DNA of 64,000 nt from Roseiconus lacunae (GTDB taxonomy: Bacteria > Planctomycetota > Planctomycetia > Pirellulales > Pirellulaceae): NCBI RefSeq assembly GCF_008312935.1, contig NZ_VSZO01000007.1:1-64000 (forward strand), given 5' to 3'. The notes beneath the pieces were generated by a model, which saw only the letters and a program-made list of their open reading frames with translations, did no database searches and was not told where the DNA came from. Numbering within the stretch: the first letter of the stretch is position 1; each line of letters opens with the position of its first letter. The position numbers and the translations under genes are program-made. This document shows positions 61,509-64,000 of this stretch, one piece after another.

Positions 61509-61807
61509 GACAGATCATCGCCGTTGTTCGCCCTCACTTGGCCGAGCAAGTTTTGGAATCGCTCAAGCGCGCACCGTTGGAAGCGATCACGGTCAGTGAA
61601 GTCAAAGGCTACGGTCGACAGAAGAGTTACTTGGACGAGTACCAGGAAACTGAATTTTCCGAAGCGTTTCTTCCCAAGGTTGAAATCAACATGTGGGTCG
61701 ATGAATCTCGCTACGAAGAGATCTTAGAAAAAGTTGTTGCGGCAGCGAGAACCGGCAGGATTGGCGATGGCAAGGTCTTCACATTGCCCGTCGAAGTATT
61801 CCAGTAA
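61505..61807 (+). CDS. P-II family nitrogen regulatory protein
   Basis: From GTG 61505 (GGGGG nine bases upstream), 100 residues. The N-terminus [20 protein letters not shown] fits the P-II start, the T-loop [20 protein letters not shown] lies at 35-54, and the B-loop [12 protein letters not shown] at 81-92 binds ATP or ADP. The position of Tyr51, uridylylated in enterobacterial GlnB/GlnK, is Phe51 here (ETEFSEAF), so that control is not possible. The C-terminus is short. The gene overlaps tgt and no amtB is near, unlike glnK. Targets are unknown. Confidence 0.9.
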   Translation: MRQIIAVVRPHLAEQVLESLKRAPLEAITVSEVKGYGRQKSYLDEYQETEFSEAFLPKVEINMWVDESRYEEILEKVVAAARTGRIGDGKVFTLPVEVFQ

Positions 61808-62280
61808 CGATCATTCGCAATACGTCCGGCGAATTGTGTAACGTCTGAGTGTCCCGGTGAAGTCAAATGTCTGCATTCGGCTTATCCACGGACCGGCGTC
61901 AGCCTCAGTGGTTGCACCGAAACCGTGGCTGAGGTCATTGATCTATTTCCTAAAGTTGAACTGGATCAAAGCGTGGGTGTGATACATTTACGTTGCCTCG
62001 GTCCGAATCTTTTGGGATTGGGCAAAAGATCGACACCTGATTGGCTCCTGCTTTCTTACGGGCTGTCCCTGTTGCGGGGGCGCTTTTTCTTGTTACGTGC
62101 GGCAGGCTTGGGGAGCGACATCCGGACAAGCGTTTTCCTGCATCCGCCGGTGCTGACATGGGAATGAGACGCAGAGAAATTGGAGAAAGCTTCAACGAGT
62201 ACCAAAACGACAAACGGGGCGAAGTCCGACAAGAATAGCGAACACACCGTGAGTGCTGATCTCATCGAATTCAGGCACGA
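61808..62280. other. Intergenic stretch with an interspersed repeat
   Basis: About 470 bases between the P-II gene and the convergent iron-sulphur gene. It holds a dispersed repeat at 61878-61937. Frames of 65-87 codons on both strands are not convincing. No terminator was recognised. Confidence 0.45.
61878..61937. repeat. Dispersed GTTGCACCGAAACC-type repeat, copy E
   Basis: GGCTTATCCACGGACCGGCG and CAGCCTCAGTGGTTGCACCG followed by AAACCGTGGCTGAGGTCAT. The core GGTTGCACCGAAACCGTGGCT is the same as in copy B. Confidence 0.65.
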
Positions 62281-64000
62281 TTAAAATGGTGATTCGCCGT
62301 CGATGTCGCTGTCTACGCTTTGTCCAGCGGGAGGTTGGACTCCGAAAGGATCGTCAAAACTCGCCCCAGTCGTTTCCGCTTCCGGCTCTGGCCGCGAAGA
62401 TCTGCTTTCCGTTGTATCGAATTGATTGGCCGATGGACGGATGCGGGTTGATGACGCCTCAGATTCTTCGCTCCGCATGTGCCCAGAATGATCATTCGTC
62501 TTAAGGTAAGAACCTGACATCAACCGATCTTCACGCCCCTCACCGGCCTCAATGATAATCGCGGACTCTGCCAGTAGATGTTTGTCCTTAACGTTGATCG
62601 CGAAGCAACGTGTTTGACAAAGTCCACAACCGACACACTTATCGGCGAGGACAACAGGTGCGGCAAACCCGGTTCCCTCGACCGGACGTCCTTCCGAGTC
62701 GACCTCCACGCCGACTTGCGTGTATTCGATTGCATCGTATCCCGCCGCCTGGCATTCTTGGACGCACAGGTCACATGCCTCGGTACCGGCATAGGGCAAG
62801 CATGTCGATTCATTGACAATCGCGAGCCCCATTCTTGCCGCTTTCTTCTCTTCGATCGGAAGCGCCCGAATGGCCCCCGTGGGACAAACCTGACCGCAGG
62901 CGTTGCAGCTCGATTCGCATCCGGCCCAGTTGGCATTCACCATCGGCGTCCAAAGACCTTCGAGTCCTTGTTGGAAACTCTCTGGTTGGAGCACGTTGTT
63001 CGGACACGCCTTAAAGCATTCTCCACAACGGATGCACATCTCGAGAAACTCTTGTTCCGGGACGCTTCCCGGAGGACGCACAGGAAGAAAAGGTCTCGGA
63101 TCATCATTCCGGTTAATCACGGGAAGGGATCGAGCAGATTTCGCTCCGAACGTTTTGGTGCCGATCGCAACAGCCGAGCCACCTGCGATTGCTGCGGCTG
63201 ATCCCGCCGCCAATGAAAGAAAACCTCGACGTCCTAACTCAGTCTCTCCTGTCGGCGGCTCATTGATGACTTTTAGTTCAACCACATTGGATCGTTCGAC
63301 AAACTTGATCGCGTGGGTCGGACAGACCCCGGCACAGGTCTGGCAGAGAGTGCAATCGGTCACGCGAGTAGTAAAATCCGGCTTGATCGCGTCGAAGGGG
63401 CAGATCTCGACACACTTGTTGCAATGAATGCAGCTTGATTCGACCTTACGTTCGGTAACTCGAAATAGATTCCCAAGCGAAAACACGGCGCCGCTGGGAC
63501 ATACATATTTGCACCAAAAGCGAGGACGAAGTAGCCCTAACGCAAGCACCGCAGAAAAAAGCAGGATCGAAACAAAGTGCCCGGCATTCAATGAGGGGAC
63601 AAGGTGCCAGCCACGCGACCATCCATTTTGAAGCGGATCAACAATGAATAGCATCCCGCGCGTAATGACCGGAATCGCGGAAAAGAATCCAGAGACAAGC
63701 ACACCAAACATCGCCGCAACCAAAATTCCAGCGAGCAGGTAGTACTTGATGTGAACCCACCAACCATCACCAGAAACTCTGAATCGCTTGGTTCGTCTTC
63801 CGACAGCCCAGTCGAACAAGTCGATGGTCGTTCCCAAAGGACAGAGATAGCCACAAAAGCCGCGTGGAATAAAGACGCAGACAATCAAGATTGCAGCCGC
63901 GCAGCCCAACGACCAGACCCAACTTCGTGAAGCAATTGCGGTCGAGAGACTCACGAGAGGATCGAGCATTAAGAACGATTCTGCTGGCAAAAACTCTTTC
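62281..64000 (-). CDS. Membrane polyferredoxin, NapH-NapG-like fusion (5' end beyond window)
   Basis: The frame is open to the right edge, so the N-terminus is cut; counting from an internal TTG at 63990, 569 residues are visible. Part one is NapH/NosR-like: membrane helices with GFCGYLCPLG at 45-53 and FWCKYVCPSG, then two 4Fe-4S sites, CIHCNKCVEICP at 187-198 and CTLCQTCAGVCP at 213-224. A twin-arginine-like segment ELGRRGFLSLAAGSAAA lies at 251-267. Part two resembles NapG: CIRCGECFKACP at 319-330, CNACGQVCP at 362-370, CDLCVQECQ at 406-414 and CVGCGLCQTRC at 452-462. It probably moves electrons from the quinol pool to a periplasmic reductase, which is not in the window. The C-terminal 70 residues are Ser/Glu-rich and unstructured. 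Confidence 0.88.
   Translation of the reverse strand, partial: KEFLPAESFLMLDPLVSLSTAIASRSWVWSLGCAAAILIVCVFIPRGFCGYLCPLGTTIDLFDWAVGRRTKRFRVSGDGWWVHIKYYLLAGILVAAMFGVLVSGFFSAIPVITRGMLFIVDPLQNGWSRGWHLVPSLNAGHFVSILLFSAVLALGLLRPRFWCKYVCPSGAVFSLGNLFRVTERKVESSCIHCNKCVEICPFDAIKPDFTTRVTDCTLCQTCAGVCPTHAIKFVERSNVVELKVINEPPTGETELGRRGFLSLAAGSAAAIAGGSAVAIGTKTFGAKSARSLPVINRNDDPRPFLPVRPPGSVPEQEFLEMCIRCGECFKACPNNVLQPESFQQGLEGLWTPMVNANWAGCESSCNACGQVCPTGAIRALPIEEKKAARMGLAIVNESTCLPYAGTEACDLCVQECQAAGYDAIEYTQVGVEVDSEGRPVEGTGFAAPVVLADKCVGCGLCQTRCFAINVKDKHLLAESAIIIEAGEGREDRLMSGSYLKTNDHSGHMRSEESEASSTRIRPSANQFDTTESRSSRPEPEAETTGASFDDPFGVQPPAGQSVDSDIDGESPF

Noticed and set aside
62041-62265. 65- to 69-codon frames between the P-II and iron-sulphur genes
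   Set aside because: Frames on both strands overlap, with no recognisable pattern or start signal.

Overview
The window looks like a chromosomal segment of a planctomycete of the Rhodopirellula/Pirellulaceae type. The basis is a DUF1559 pseudopilin, two PEP-CTERM proteins, a TPR protein ending in two RNA-polymerase-alpha C-terminal domains, a kinase next to an ECF sigma factor, many long secreted proteins without known homologues, few clear Shine-Dalgarno sites and many GTG/TTG starts. Housekeeping anchors are mutS, lysA, tex, tgt, wecB, a P-II gene, a primary-type sigma factor and three tRNAs (Arg-ACG, Leu-CAG, Thr-CGT).

Positions 1-6480 form an accessory island set against the 3' end of tRNA-Arg (6483-6556). 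It holds the end of an IS256-type transposase that appears to have cut a tyrosine recombinase gene, a Hachiman anti-phage system (hamA-hamB, 878-4533), two small planctomycete cargo genes, an IS66 tnpA with a stub of tnpB, and a second tyrosine recombinase that stops exactly where the IS66 remnant begins. Both recombinases are N-terminal fragments, so the defence island looks stranded. From tRNA-Arg onward the sequence is ordinary chromosome.

7-21 kb: mutS, a Gly/Arg-rich secreted protein, a two-helix K+ channel with an RCK domain, tRNA-Leu, a PEP-CTERM protein, and a three-gene unit of secreted protein, Ser/Thr kinase and ECF sigma factor. 21-31 kb: a LolD/MacB-like ABC exporter, a three-part antiporter-RCK-EIIA fusion, a pseudopilin with a His-rich lipoprotein, a PEP-CTERM protein resembling the All3515 family and an AraC DNA-binding domain without a sensor. 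31-41 kb: secreted proteins of unknown function, two methyltransferases, and a dehydrogenase-lactonase pair probably for sugar oxidation. 41-55 kb: sigma factor, LRR protein, SASA esterase, a very charged low-complexity protein, wecB, lysA, a Tat-exported oxidoreductase, an acyl-CoA dehydrogenase-type gene and a fucosyltransferase. 55-64 kb: tex, tRNA-Thr, the TPR/double alpha-CTD protein, tgt overlapping a P-II gene with Phe at the usual uridylylation site, and a large NapH-NapG-like iron-sulphur protein running off the right edge.

The best-defined accessory system is Hachiman, which is already described. The less described items are the TPR/double alpha-CTD protein, the NapH-NapG fusion with an internal twin-arginine segment, the antiporter-RCK-EIIA fusion, and two families of short intergenic repeats. 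Functions were assigned by reading motifs only; no database search was run.
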